Shown here: positions 1 through 4,937 of the stretch, piece after piece
How the letters are laid out: each line of letters starts with the position of its first letter
Numbering within the stretch: position 1 is the stretch's first letter
NCBI GenBank assembly: GCA_030043595.1
Contig: JASHXJ010000122.1
Span: forward strand, 1 to 6,135
Direction of reading: 5' to 3'
DNA from: Trebonia sp.
GTDB taxonomy: Bacteria; Actinomycetota; Actinomycetes; Streptosporangiales; Streptosporangiaceae
Length of the DNA stretch: 6,135 nt
Notes under the pieces: model-generated
Databases searched by the model: none
What the model was told of the DNA's origin: nothing
The model's input: the letters and a program-made list of their open reading frames with translations, nothing else
Translations under genes and position numbers: made by a program

Positions 1-210
1 CCGGGTGATGGTGCGCCCGGCGAACCTGACCTCGCCAGCGCCGGGGGCCAGGTCACCGGAGATGAGGCCGAACAGGCTGGTCTTGCCAGCGCCGTTCGGC
101 CCCACGATCCCCACCGTGTCCCCGGTGCCGACCGAGAACGACAGGTCCTCCGCGATGATGACGCGGCCGAACCGTTTCGTCACATGCTCGAGTTCGAGCA
201 ATTCGCTCAC
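1..210 (-). CDS. livG: ABC transporter ATP-binding protein, LivG-like (N-terminal 70 residues only)
   Basis: This is the ATPase that powers import by an ABC transporter of the branched-chain amino acid/amide (HAAT) class and acts on the cytoplasmic face of the membrane. Only residues 1-70 are present; the frame is open to the window edge. Visible features are the aromatic A-loop region (KRFG, residues 12-15) and a full Walker A motif, GPNGAGKTS, at residues 37-45, followed by LFGLISG, which is typical of LivG-type ATPases. The Q-loop, signature motif and Walker B lie outside. The GTG start overlaps the stop of the upstream binding-protein gene in a GTGA arrangement (4 nt). No Shine-Dalgarno sequence is visible before it, so translation probably depends on coupling to the upstream gene. 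The assignment to ABC ATPase is secure. LivG rather than LivF or a urea-type paralogue is inferred from the motif context and the neighbouring gene. Confidence 0.9.
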   Translation of the reverse strand, partial: MSELLELEHVTKRFGRVIIAEDLSFSVGTGDTVGIVGPNGAGKTSLFGLISGDLAPGAGEVRFAGRTITR

Positions 211-1598
211 GCGAAGGTCGGGTTCAGGTCGCCGGTGATCTTGGCGTTCGGCTGGAGGGTGTTGTCGACCACCACGGCCTCGAGCGGGTACTTGGTGCCC
301 TTCTGCCACTGGATGCCGACCGGCGGGGTGATGACCACGCCAGGGGCGGGGTTCTTTGAGCTGGTGAAGTCCATCGGGCCGGCGACCGCGATGGGGATCA
401 CCACGTTGTGGATCGCGGTGGCGACTTCTTCGTGGTTGTGCGGGTCGTTGACCAGTTGCATCGCGGCATAGGCGATCTCGAAGAGGGTGTAGTTGCTGAT
501 GTTGGCGTTGGGCTGGCCCAGGCCGTCCGCGGTGAACAGGTTGGCCAGCTCCTGGCAGGTCTGCCCGGTAAAGGACGAGGTCCACGGCAGCGACGGCACC
601 CACCAGCTGTCGGTGGCGATGTTGTACACCTCAGAGCCCATCGCGTAGGCGTCGGTCGGGAACAGCAGCACCTTCGCCACCGTGGCGAGCTTGGGCCGGA
701 AGTCCTGCTGCAGGGACTGCTTCCACATCGTGGCGAAGTCCGGCGGCAGCGGGACGTTGGTGAAGAAGTCGGCCTTGGCGTTCTTGAACTGGGTGATCAT
801 CGACGTGTAGTTCGTGAGCCCGTCGGTGTAGGCGGCCGACAAGTCGATCGTGTAGCCAGCCGCCTTGGCGATCGGCGGGAACACGGCGCGGAACGCGTTG
901 CCGTCGGAGTCGTTCGGGAACGCGGCGGCGACGATGTGGTCGTTGCCGTACGTCGCGCCGATCCGGTTCCACATCGGAATGAAGCACTCGACCAGGTGCT
1001 CGGCGCCGAGGAAGTACATGACCACGTACTTGGGCTTGAGCGTCGGCTTCTGCGGGTTGCCGCCCAGGTTGATGTACCACGACTCCCACGGGATGTTCGC
1101 GCAGACCAGCGGGGTACCGAGGGTCTCGGCCTCACTGGACACCGCGTTCACCGTCTCCGGCGTCGACGAGGCGAACAGCAGGTCCACGTTGTCGCTCTGG
1201 ATCGCCTGCTTGGCCAGCGTGCCCGCCCGCGTCACGCTCGACTGCGTGTCGTAGGAGAGGATGTTGACCTTGTAGGTCGACCCGCCGATCTTGAACCCGT
1301 TCTTGTACGGGGCCGTCTGCTTGATCTGCTCGATGACCCAGTTGTCCGGGTAGCCGAAGCCGGCCAGCGAGCCGGTGAGCGGGTGGATCCAGCCGATCGT
1401 GATTTCCTTGGTGGTGCCAGCGGTGCTGGTGCTGGTGCCCGAGGCACCCTTGATGCTCGAGCTGCAGGCTTCGAGAAGGCTGCCGCCCCCCACGACGGCC
1501 GCGCCGACGCCGGCCGCGCGGAACAGGCCGCGCCGGGAAACGCCGCCAGCCGGCGTCTCCGATGCCGGGCTGACTGGTTGATCAGTCTGGTCAGTCAT
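207..1598 (-). CDS. ABC transporter substrate-binding lipoprotein, branched-chain amino acid/amide family (Tat-exported)
   Basis: This 463-residue protein is the extracytoplasmic receptor that delivers substrate to an ABC importer. It begins with a twin-arginine signal: SRRGLFR at residues 21-27, then a hydrophobic Ala/Gly/Val stretch and a lipobox LEAC with the lipidated cysteine at residue 45. This predicts export by Tat and anchoring to the outer face of the membrane. A Ser/Thr/Gly linker follows, and then a type I periplasmic-binding fold of the Leu/Ile/Val-binding type: IGWIHPLTGSLAGFG near residue 70, a YDTQSSVTRAGTLAKQ segment, and SSTPETVNAVSSEAE. Length fits the family. The ATG start has an AAGGAG Shine-Dalgarno 10 nt upstream. 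It is the first gene of a minus-strand operon and is coupled to the ATPase gene by a 4-nt overlap. Members of this family bind branched-chain amino acids, amides, urea or aromatic acids; the substrate cannot be told from the sequence. Confidence 0.93.
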   Translation of the reverse strand: MTDQTDQPVSPASETPAGGVSRRGLFRAAGVGAAVVGGGSLLEACSSSIKGASGTSTSTAGTTKEITIGWIHPLTGSLAGFGYPDNWVIEQIKQTAPYKNGFKIGGSTYKVNILSYDTQSSVTRAGTLAKQAIQSDNVDLLFASSTPETVNAVSSEAETLGTPLVCANIPWESWYINLGGNPQKPTLKPKYVVMYFLGAEHLVECFIPMWNRIGATYGNDHIVAAAFPNDSDGNAFRAVFPPIAKAAGYTIDLSAAYTDGLTNYTSMITQFKNAKADFFTNVPLPPDFATMWKQSLQQDFRPKLATVAKVLLFPTDAYAMGSEVYNIATDSWWVPSLPWTSSFTGQTCQELANLFTADGLGQPNANISNYTLFEIAYAAMQLVNDPHNHEEVATAIHNVVIPIAVAGPMDFTSSKNPAPGVVITPPVGIQWQKGTKYPLEAVVVDNTLQPNAKITGDLNPTFA

Positions 1599-1608
1599 GG
1601 TCTTGGAT

Positions 1609-1614
1609 CTCCTT
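1609..1614 (-). promoter_or_regulatory. Ribosome binding site of the substrate-binding protein gene
   Basis: AAGGAG read on the minus strand, 10 nt before the ATG. It fixes the start that gives a complete Tat signal peptide. Confidence 0.75.
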
Positions 1615-1620
1615 CATGGG

Positions 1621-1671
1621 ACGCCAGGTGCTGCGCGTTGATCGGTGCGCGCCAGGTGCGGCGCGTGATCG
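1621..1671. repeat. Imperfect direct repeat, two 23-24 bp copies
   Basis: Copy 1 (1621-1644) and copy 2 (1649-1671) share CGCCAGGTG, then C(T/G)GCGCG, then TGATCG, with one extra T in copy 1 and few mismatches. Copy starts are 28 bp apart. The pair lies just upstream of the ribosome binding site of the binding-protein gene, so it would sit in the 5' untranslated region of that transcript or close to its promoter. It could be a paired protein-binding site or a chance duplication. No known family of binding sites is recognised. Confidence 0.5.
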
Positions 1672-1687
1672 CGTTCGGGATGATGTC

Positions 1688-1728
1688 CGCTTCGCAGGGA
1701 CGGCGCAGGCTTTGTCCCTCTGCGAGCG
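1688..1728. repeat. Imperfect inverted repeat / potential hairpin
   Basis: The left arm (1688-1701, CGCTTCGCAGGGAC) pairs with the right arm (1714-1728, GTCCCTCTGCGAGCG) if one extra T in the left arm and an extra dinucleotide in the right arm are bulged. The loop is 12 nt. No T-run follows on either strand, so it does not look like an intrinsic terminator. On the minus-strand transcript it would form in the leader of the binding-protein gene. Confidence 0.4.
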
Positions 1729-1762
1729 CCTTGAGGCTAACATCACTCCTATCCCTTACGCG

Positions 1763-1880
1763 GTGAACGTGCCTGTCACGGCGTAATGCTTATGTGAACT
1801 CAGGCACAGGAACAGCGGCTGGTGATGAGCGCAGTACTCGTCGTCACTCACATCCGAAGGTGACTGTCAGTGACGTTCAC
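1763..1880. promoter_or_regulatory. Cluster of GTGAC/GTCAC and GTTCAC-like elements
   Basis: Seven short related elements lie in 118 bp: GTGAAC (the complement of GTTCAC) at 1763 and 1794, GTCAC at 1775 and 1843, GTGAC at 1860 and 1870 (starts exactly 10 bp apart), and GTTCAC at 1875. In actinomycetes, GlnR sites contain GTnAC half-sites and PhoP boxes contain GTTCACC repeats, so a nitrogen or phosphate regulator of the transporter is conceivable. None of the stretches matches a full published consensus, and the assignment is inference only. Confidence 0.25.
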
Positions 1881-1983
1881 ACCATCACCGCCGTGGTGTC
1901 CGTTAACTGCCCGTCAGGTGCGGTGCGTCCTCCAGGCCAGAACCGCGCCTGCTCAGTGCGTCCGCTCTGCGAACAGGTGTGCG

Positions 1984-2003
1984 TATGATTGTTAACAATT
2001 GTA
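1984..2003. promoter_or_regulatory. Candidate divergent -10 hexamers around the palindrome
   Basis: Reading right, TATGAT (1984-1989) resembles a -10 element. Reading left, TACAAT (2003 to 1998) is a better one. Both overlap the palindrome at 1988-1999. Neither has a good -35 hexamer at 17-18 nt, so these are weak promoter candidates on their own merits. Their placement would let one repressor block both directions. Confidence 0.3.
1988..1999. promoter_or_regulatory. AT-rich perfect 12-bp palindrome, candidate operator
   Basis: ATTGTTAACAAT is a perfect inverted repeat and stands out in this GC-rich sequence. A second overlapping palindrome, ACAATTGT, covers 1995-2002. The form TTGT-nn-ACAA resembles operators of GntR-family regulators of the FadR/FCD branch, which often control uptake or catabolic operons. 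No regulator gene is in the window, so the binding protein is unknown. Its position between divergent operons suggests control of the transporter, of a plus-strand transcript, or both. Confidence 0.45.
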
Positions 2004-2125
2004 GGCACACGCTACGAGCGGGCGCAGGCGAAGTCAATGCACGTTATGTAACTGTTTCATGGGGGCCAGCCGCTGACGTGCCCGCTCGCCAGCCGCCGCC
2101 CCCGGCACCGCGCGCGGCGCCGTGA

Positions 2126-2156
2126 TTACCCCTAAGGCGCTTGTCTCTGGCACAAT
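2126..2156 (+). promoter_or_regulatory. Candidate rpsP operon promoter (extended -10 type)
   Basis: TGG-CACAAT (2148-2156) has the TGn extension and a -10-like hexamer. TTACCC at 2126-2131 lies 19 nt before the hexamer. Transcription would begin near 2163 and leave a leader of about 127 nt before rpsP. The hexamer departs from the common actinobacterial TAnnnT pattern. The main support is an almost identical arrangement before rplS (4405-4435). Confidence 0.35.
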
Positions 2157-2246
2157 GGCCTGCGAAACCTGGCCGCGCGGCGCCCTCTCCTCGTCCGTCC
2201 GGCCTGGCCCATTCGCTCGGTCCGGCCGGCCATTCCCCGCTGGCGG

Positions 2247-2257
2247 GTGTCCGACAC
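2247..2257 (+). repeat. Small inverted repeat in the rpsP leader
   Basis: GTGTC-C-GACAC: two perfect 5-nt arms around one base, with a further ACACG following, 33 nt before the rpsP start. A one-base loop cannot close fully as RNA, so it is either a DNA-binding palindrome or part of a larger fold. The rest of the leader is GC-rich with several complementary GGCC-type tracts. Confidence 0.3.
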
Positions 2258-2289
2258 ACGTACCTATCTGCTGGGAGAAGAGCACAGCC

Positions 2290-2814
2290 GTGGCTGTCAA
2301 GATCAAGCTAAAGCGCCTGGGCAAGATCCGGGAACCGTACTACCGGATCGTCGTCGCCGACTCACGTACCAAGCGGGACGGGCGTGCCATCGAGGAGATC
2401 GGCAAGTACCACCCGACGGCGGACCCGTCCGTGATCGAGGTTGACTCGGCGCGGGTCCAGCACTGGCTGGGTGTCGGCGCGCAGCCGACCGACCCGGTGC
2501 GCCACCTGCTCACCATCACCGGCGACTGGCAGAAGTTCAAGGGCCTGCCCGGTGCCGAGGGCACCCTCAAGACCGCCGAGCCCAAGGCGGACAAGAAGGA
2601 ACGCTACGACACGCTGGTGAAGGAAAGCCTGGCGGCGAAGGAGACCAAGACCCCGGCCAGGCCTGCCAGGGCGGCCGCGCCCCGGAAGGAGCAGCCGAAG
2701 AAGGACGCGCCGGCTGAGGCCAAGGCTGACGACGCCGCGGCGCCGGCTGGTCCGCGCCAGCAGGAAAGCGCGGCGGCGGCCGACGAGGCTGCCGACGGCG
2801 GCACCGGAGCCTGA
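2290..2814 (+). CDS. rpsP: 30S ribosomal protein S16
   Basis: S16 is a primary assembly protein of the small ribosomal subunit that binds 16S rRNA. The N-terminus MAVKIKLKRLGKIREPYYRI and the following VVADSRTKRDGRAIEEIGKYHP are diagnostic, and the ribosomal core runs to about residue 90-100. The product is 174 residues because of a C-terminal tail rich in Ala, Lys, Glu and Pro; such tails are seen in actinobacterial S16 proteins and are probably flexible. The start is the GTG at 2290, which gives the conserved N-terminus. The frame is open further upstream, but that extension is not S16-like. GGGAG at 2273-2277 is a usable though rather distant (12 nt) ribosome binding site. This is the first gene of the plus-strand operon; the next gene begins one base after its stop codon. 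Confidence 0.97.
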   Translation: MAVKIKLKRLGKIREPYYRIVVADSRTKRDGRAIEEIGKYHPTADPSVIEVDSARVQHWLGVGAQPTDPVRHLLTITGDWQKFKGLPGAEGTLKTAEPKADKKERYDTLVKESLAAKETKTPARPARAAAPRKEQPKKDAPAEAKADDAAAPAGPRQQESAAAADEAADGGTGA

Positions 2815-2815
2815 C

Positions 2816-3058
2816 GTGCTTGAGGAGGCCCTCGAGCACCTGGTCAGGGGGATAGTCACCTACCCTGACGACGTCCGCGTCGCCAGCCGCATGCAGCGCC
2901 GGGGCAACGTCCTTGAGGTCCGGGTGCACCCCGACGACCTCGGGAAGGTCATCGGCAGGGGCGGGCGCACCGCCCGGGCGCTGCGGACGGTGATCGGCTC
3001 CCTGGCCGGGAACCGGCACGTCCGCATCGACCTGGTGGAGACCGGCGAGGTCCGCTGA
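2816..3058 (+). CDS. khpA: KH-domain RNA-binding protein KhpA
   Basis: This is an 80-residue single-KH-domain protein. It starts LEEALEHLVRGIV, continues with HPDDLGKVIGRGGRTARALRTV, and contains the GxxG loop (GRGG, within IGRGGRTA) that contacts RNA. Length and sequence match the small KH protein that sits between rpsP and rimM in Gram-positive bacteria. There KhpA partners with KhpB (Jag/EloR) and has been linked to RNA binding and control of cell elongation and division. The start is a GTG one base after the rpsP stop, with GGAG at 2806-2809 inside the rpsP end as its ribosome binding site. This strongly suggests translation coupled to rpsP. The khpB gene is not in the window. Confidence 0.94.
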   Translation: MLEEALEHLVRGIVTYPDDVRVASRMQRRGNVLEVRVHPDDLGKVIGRGGRTARALRTVIGSLAGNRHVRIDLVETGEVR

Positions 3059-3064
3059 CGGTCC

Positions 3065-3595
3065 ATGCAGGTAACCGTCGGCAGGATCGGCCGCCCGCAC
3101 GGGATCCGGGGCGAGGTCGTGGTCGGCGTCCGGACCGATGAGCCCGACCTGCGGTTCGCCGTGGGCTCGCGGCTGGACACCGACCCTGTCGGCATGGGCC
3201 CGCTGACCGTGGCGGCCGTGCGCTGGCAGTCGGGCACGCTCATCGTGCGGTTCGCCGGCGTCAGGGACCGGGACGCGGCAGCGCAGCTGCGCGGCACCTG
3301 GCTGAGCGTCGACTCCGGCACGCTCGCCGCGCCGGAGGATCCCGACGAGTTCCGCGACCACGACCTCGTCGGGCTGTCCGTCCGCACTGCCGACGGGACC
3401 GTCGTGGGCGTCGTCGACGACGTGCTGCACTACGGACAGGACCTGCTCGCCATCCGGCCAGGGACCGCCGCCGGGACGGCGGCGCAGATCCTGGTGCCGT
3501 TCGTCAAGGCGATCGTCACCGACGTTGACGTGGCGGCGGGCGTGCTGGTCATCAATCCGCCCCCCGGCCTGCTCAACCCCGAAGAGGCCGTGTGA
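3065..3595 (+). CDS. rimM: Ribosome maturation factor RimM
   Basis: RimM helps late assembly of the 30S subunit head and binds ribosomal protein S19. The 176-residue product has the usual two-part layout. The N-terminal RimM barrel starts VGRIGRPHGIRGEV at residues 5-18 and includes RDRDAAAQLRGTWL. The C-terminal PRC barrel starts near residue 96 (DHDLVGLSV) and includes VVGVVDDVLHYGQDLL and ILVPFVKAIV. The ATG at 3065 lies 6 nt after the khpA stop, with GAGGT inside the end of khpA as a modest ribosome binding site. Its position between khpA and trmD is the conserved actinobacterial order. Length and motifs are normal. Confidence 0.96.
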   Translation: MQVTVGRIGRPHGIRGEVVVGVRTDEPDLRFAVGSRLDTDPVGMGPLTVAAVRWQSGTLIVRFAGVRDRDAAAQLRGTWLSVDSGTLAAPEDPDEFRDHDLVGLSVRTADGTVVGVVDDVLHYGQDLLAIRPGTAAGTAAQILVPFVKAIVTDVDVAAGVLVINPPPGLLNPEEAV

Positions 3596-3627
3596 GCAGG
3601 CGGCGAGCCGGCCGCTGAGAGGTCGCT

Positions 3628-4437
3628 GTGCGCGTAGATATCGTCACGATATTTCCGGATTACTTCGGCGGGAGCGCCGGACCGCTCGGGGTGTCGCTCA
3701 TCGGCAAGGCGGCGGCCCGCGGTGACATCGACTTCCGGGTGCACGACCTGCGCCAGTGGGCGACTGACGTGCACCGCACGGTCGACGACACGCCGTTCGG
3801 CGGCGGCCCCGGCATGGTCATGAAGCCGGACGTCTGGGGCGCGGCGCTGGACGCCGTGCTGTCCGGCGAGCCGGAATCGCCCAGGCTCGTCGTGCCGGCG
3901 CCGAGCGGAATGCCGTTCACCCAGGCCCTCGCCACGGCGTACGCGGCCGAGCGGCGCCTGGTCTTCGCCTGCGGCCGGTACGAGGGCATCGACGGCCGGG
4001 TGGTTTCCGACGCAAGGACGCGGATGCCGGTCGACGAGGTCAGCATCGGCGACTACGTGCTCGCCGGCGGCGAGGCCGCCGTGGTCGTGATCGTGGAGGC
4101 CGTCTGCCGCCTGCTGCCCGGCGTGCTCGGCAACGAGCAGTCGGCCGCCGACGACTCCTTCGGCGCCGGCGGCGGCGCTATGCGCGGGCTGCTGGAGGGG
4201 CCTGTCTACACCAGGCCGCGGTCCTGGCGCGGGCGCGAGGTGCCGCCCGTGCTGCTGTCCGGAGACCACGCGGCGATCGCGCGATGGCAGCGGGACGAGG
4301 CGCTTCGCCGTACCGCGGCCACCAGGCCCGACCTGATCCGCCGCCTCGCCGGCGCACCCGGCGGGCTGGACGACCGCGACCGGAAGGTGCTGATCGAGGC
4401 TGGCTTTCCGGTTGACGGCGAAAATGTGGCACACTGA
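3628..4437 (+). CDS. trmD: tRNA (guanine-37-N1) methyltransferase TrmD
   Basis: TrmD is a SPOUT-class enzyme that transfers a methyl group from S-adenosylmethionine to N1 of G37, next to the anticodon, and so prevents +1 frameshifting. The 269-residue protein begins MRVDIVTIFPDYF. It has the DDTPFGGGPGMVMKP segment at residues 53-67, the cofactor-binding trefoil knot around LVFACGRYEGIDGRV (111-125) and VSIGDYVLAGGE (138-149), then DDSF and GPVYTRP, and VPPVLLSGDH of the C-terminal tRNA-binding domain. The acidic DDSF segment matches the region holding the catalytic Asp of E. coli TrmD. The GTG start has GAGAGG 5 nt before it. It follows rimM after 32 nt. The stop codon overlaps a promoter-like hexamer that may serve rplS. 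Confidence 0.97.
   Translation: MRVDIVTIFPDYFGGSAGPLGVSLIGKAAARGDIDFRVHDLRQWATDVHRTVDDTPFGGGPGMVMKPDVWGAALDAVLSGEPESPRLVVPAPSGMPFTQALATAYAAERRLVFACGRYEGIDGRVVSDARTRMPVDEVSIGDYVLAGGEAAVVVIVEAVCRLLPGVLGNEQSAADDSFGAGGGAMRGLLEGPVYTRPRSWRGREVPPVLLSGDHAAIARWQRDEALRRTAATRPDLIRRLAGAPGGLDDRDRKVLIEAGFPVDGENVAH
4405..4435 (+). promoter_or_regulatory. Candidate internal promoter for rplS at the end of trmD
   Basis: TGG-CACACT (4427-4435) is an extended -10-like element that overlaps the trmD stop codon. TTTCCG at 4405-4410 lies 19 nt before the hexamer, the same geometry as the rpsP candidate. An alternative reading is TTGACG (4412-4417) with a 17-nt spacer to TGAAGT (4435-4440). Either would start transcription near 4442-4447, giving rplS its own leader of about 110 nt. 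Confidence 0.35.
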
Positions 4438-4445
4438 AGTGCGCT

Positions 4446-4528
4446 GCCCGTTCGGGCGTTCACTCTGCCGGGGTGTTTCCCTGGCGAAAGCAGGCTTAAC
4501 ACCCGGGGGTGCGCTGGCGCGCACACCC
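4446..4528 (+). promoter_or_regulatory. Structured leader upstream of rplS with alternative hairpins
   Basis: The 116-bp trmD-rplS gap is dense in complementary tracts. GCCCG/CGGGC arms lie at 4446-4457. A 7-bp stem, GCCGGGG (4467-4473) with CCCTGGC (4479-4485), has one G-U pair and loop TGTTT. A competing hairpin at 4480-4494 would pair CCTG with CAGG and close a GAAA tetraloop. At the 3' end, GGGTG (4507-4511) can pair with CACCC upstream (4500-4504), while the overlapping GTGCGC (4509-4514) can instead pair with GCGCAC (4519-4524). L19 leaders that control rplS are described in Firmicutes and other groups; this one is not recognised as a member. A regulatory role is inferred from structure and position. 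Confidence 0.4.
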
Positions 4529-4553
4529 GTCCAGGACTGAGGAAACATCCACC

Positions 4554-4913
4554 ATGCATACCGCGATCGCCGAGCTCGAACAGGCCCAGATCCGGGACGA
4601 CATCCCGGACTTCCGCCCAGGCGACACCCTCAAGGTGCACGTCCGGGTGAAGGAAGGCAACCGCTCCCGGATCCAGGTGTTCCAGGGTGTCGTCATCCGG
4701 CGCCAGGGCGGCGGCCTGCGGGAGACCTTCACCGTGCGCAAGGTCAGCTACGGCGTGGGCGTCGAGCGCACTTTCCCGGTGCACAGCCCCTCGATCGAGA
4801 AGATCGAGCCGGTGACCCGCGGCCGCGTCCGCCGGGCCAAGCTGTACTACCTTCGCGACCTGCGCGGTAAGGCGGCGCGGATCAAAGAGCGCCGGGACAC
4901 CAGCGCTGGCTGA
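4554..4913 (+). CDS. rplS: 50S ribosomal protein L19
   Basis: L19 is a large-subunit protein located at the interface with the 30S subunit. The 119-residue product has the expected family features: FRPGDTLKVHVRVKEGNRSRIQ, then FQGVVIRRQGGGLRETFTVRKVS, YGVGVERTFPVHSPSIEKIE, and a basic C-terminus RGRVRRAKLYYLRDLRGKAARI. Length is normal. The ATG at 4554 is chosen over an in-frame upstream ATG at 4509 because the earlier codons fall in the structured leader and are not L19-like; GAGG at 4539-4542 supports it. The gene is separated from trmD by a long gap and may have its own promoter. Its stop codon lies in the loop of a strong hairpin. Confidence 0.97.
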   Translation: MHTAIAELEQAQIRDDIPDFRPGDTLKVHVRVKEGNRSRIQVFQGVVIRRQGGGLRETFTVRKVSYGVGVERTFPVHSPSIEKIEPVTRGRVRRAKLYYLRDLRGKAARIKERRDTSAG

Positions 4914-4926
4914 GCGCCGGCGCTGG
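4900..4926 (+). other. Strong hairpin spanning the rplS stop codon
   Basis: CCAGCGCTGGC (4900-4910) and GCCGGCGCTGG (4916-4926) form an 11-bp stem with one G-U pair. The 5-nt loop TGAGC begins with the rplS stop codon TGA. There is no T-run after it, so it is not a classical intrinsic terminator, though such forms are debated in actinobacteria. Its 3' base lies 11 nt before the lepB ATG. It may set the ratio of L19 to signal peptidase by partial termination, by protecting the 3' end of processed mRNA, or by limiting entry of ribosomes at lepB. Confidence 0.6.
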
Positions 4927-4937
4927 GCTGAACGCTG

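Larger units (their letters stand above)
1599..2289. other. Divergent intergenic control region (691 bp), no convincing gene
   Basis: This spacer separates the minus-strand transporter operon from the plus-strand rpsP operon, so promoters for both should lie here. I found no ORF with both a good start site and a recognisable product. The part between about 1740 and 2060 is visibly richer in A and T than the flanking genes, as expected for promoters and operators. Distinct elements within it are listed separately: a direct repeat, an inverted repeat, a GTGAC/GTTCAC cluster, an AT-rich palindrome, and the candidate rpsP promoter and leader. If the minus-strand transcript starts near the palindrome, the binding-protein mRNA would have a leader of almost 400 nt. 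Confidence 0.7.

Noticed and set aside
408..1766. Long plus-strand open frame (452 codons) opposite the binding-protein gene
   Set aside because: Its translation is a low-complexity Arg/Val/Gly-rich product typical of antisense frames in high-GC DNA. The minus-strand frame has a Tat signal, lipobox and a known fold.
1794..1988. Small plus-strand frame of 64 codons in the divergent region
   Set aside because: It has no ribosome binding site, no codon bias like the neighbours and no recognisable product, and it overlaps the regulatory elements.
2104..2121. GC-only near-palindrome (GGCACC...GGCGCC) before the rpsP promoter candidate
   Set aside because: Its composition is almost entirely G and C, there is no T-run, and no gene ends upstream on the plus strand, so a terminator role is not supported.
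2034..2324. Minus-strand frame of 96 codons with a signal-peptide-like N-terminus
   Set aside because: It starts inside rpsP on the opposite strand and runs through the rpsP leader. The hydrophobic start is probably a by-product of the S16 coding sequence.
3430..4548. Minus-strand open frame of 372 codons opposite rimM and trmD
   Set aside because: It is antisense to two unmistakable genes and has no recognisable domain.
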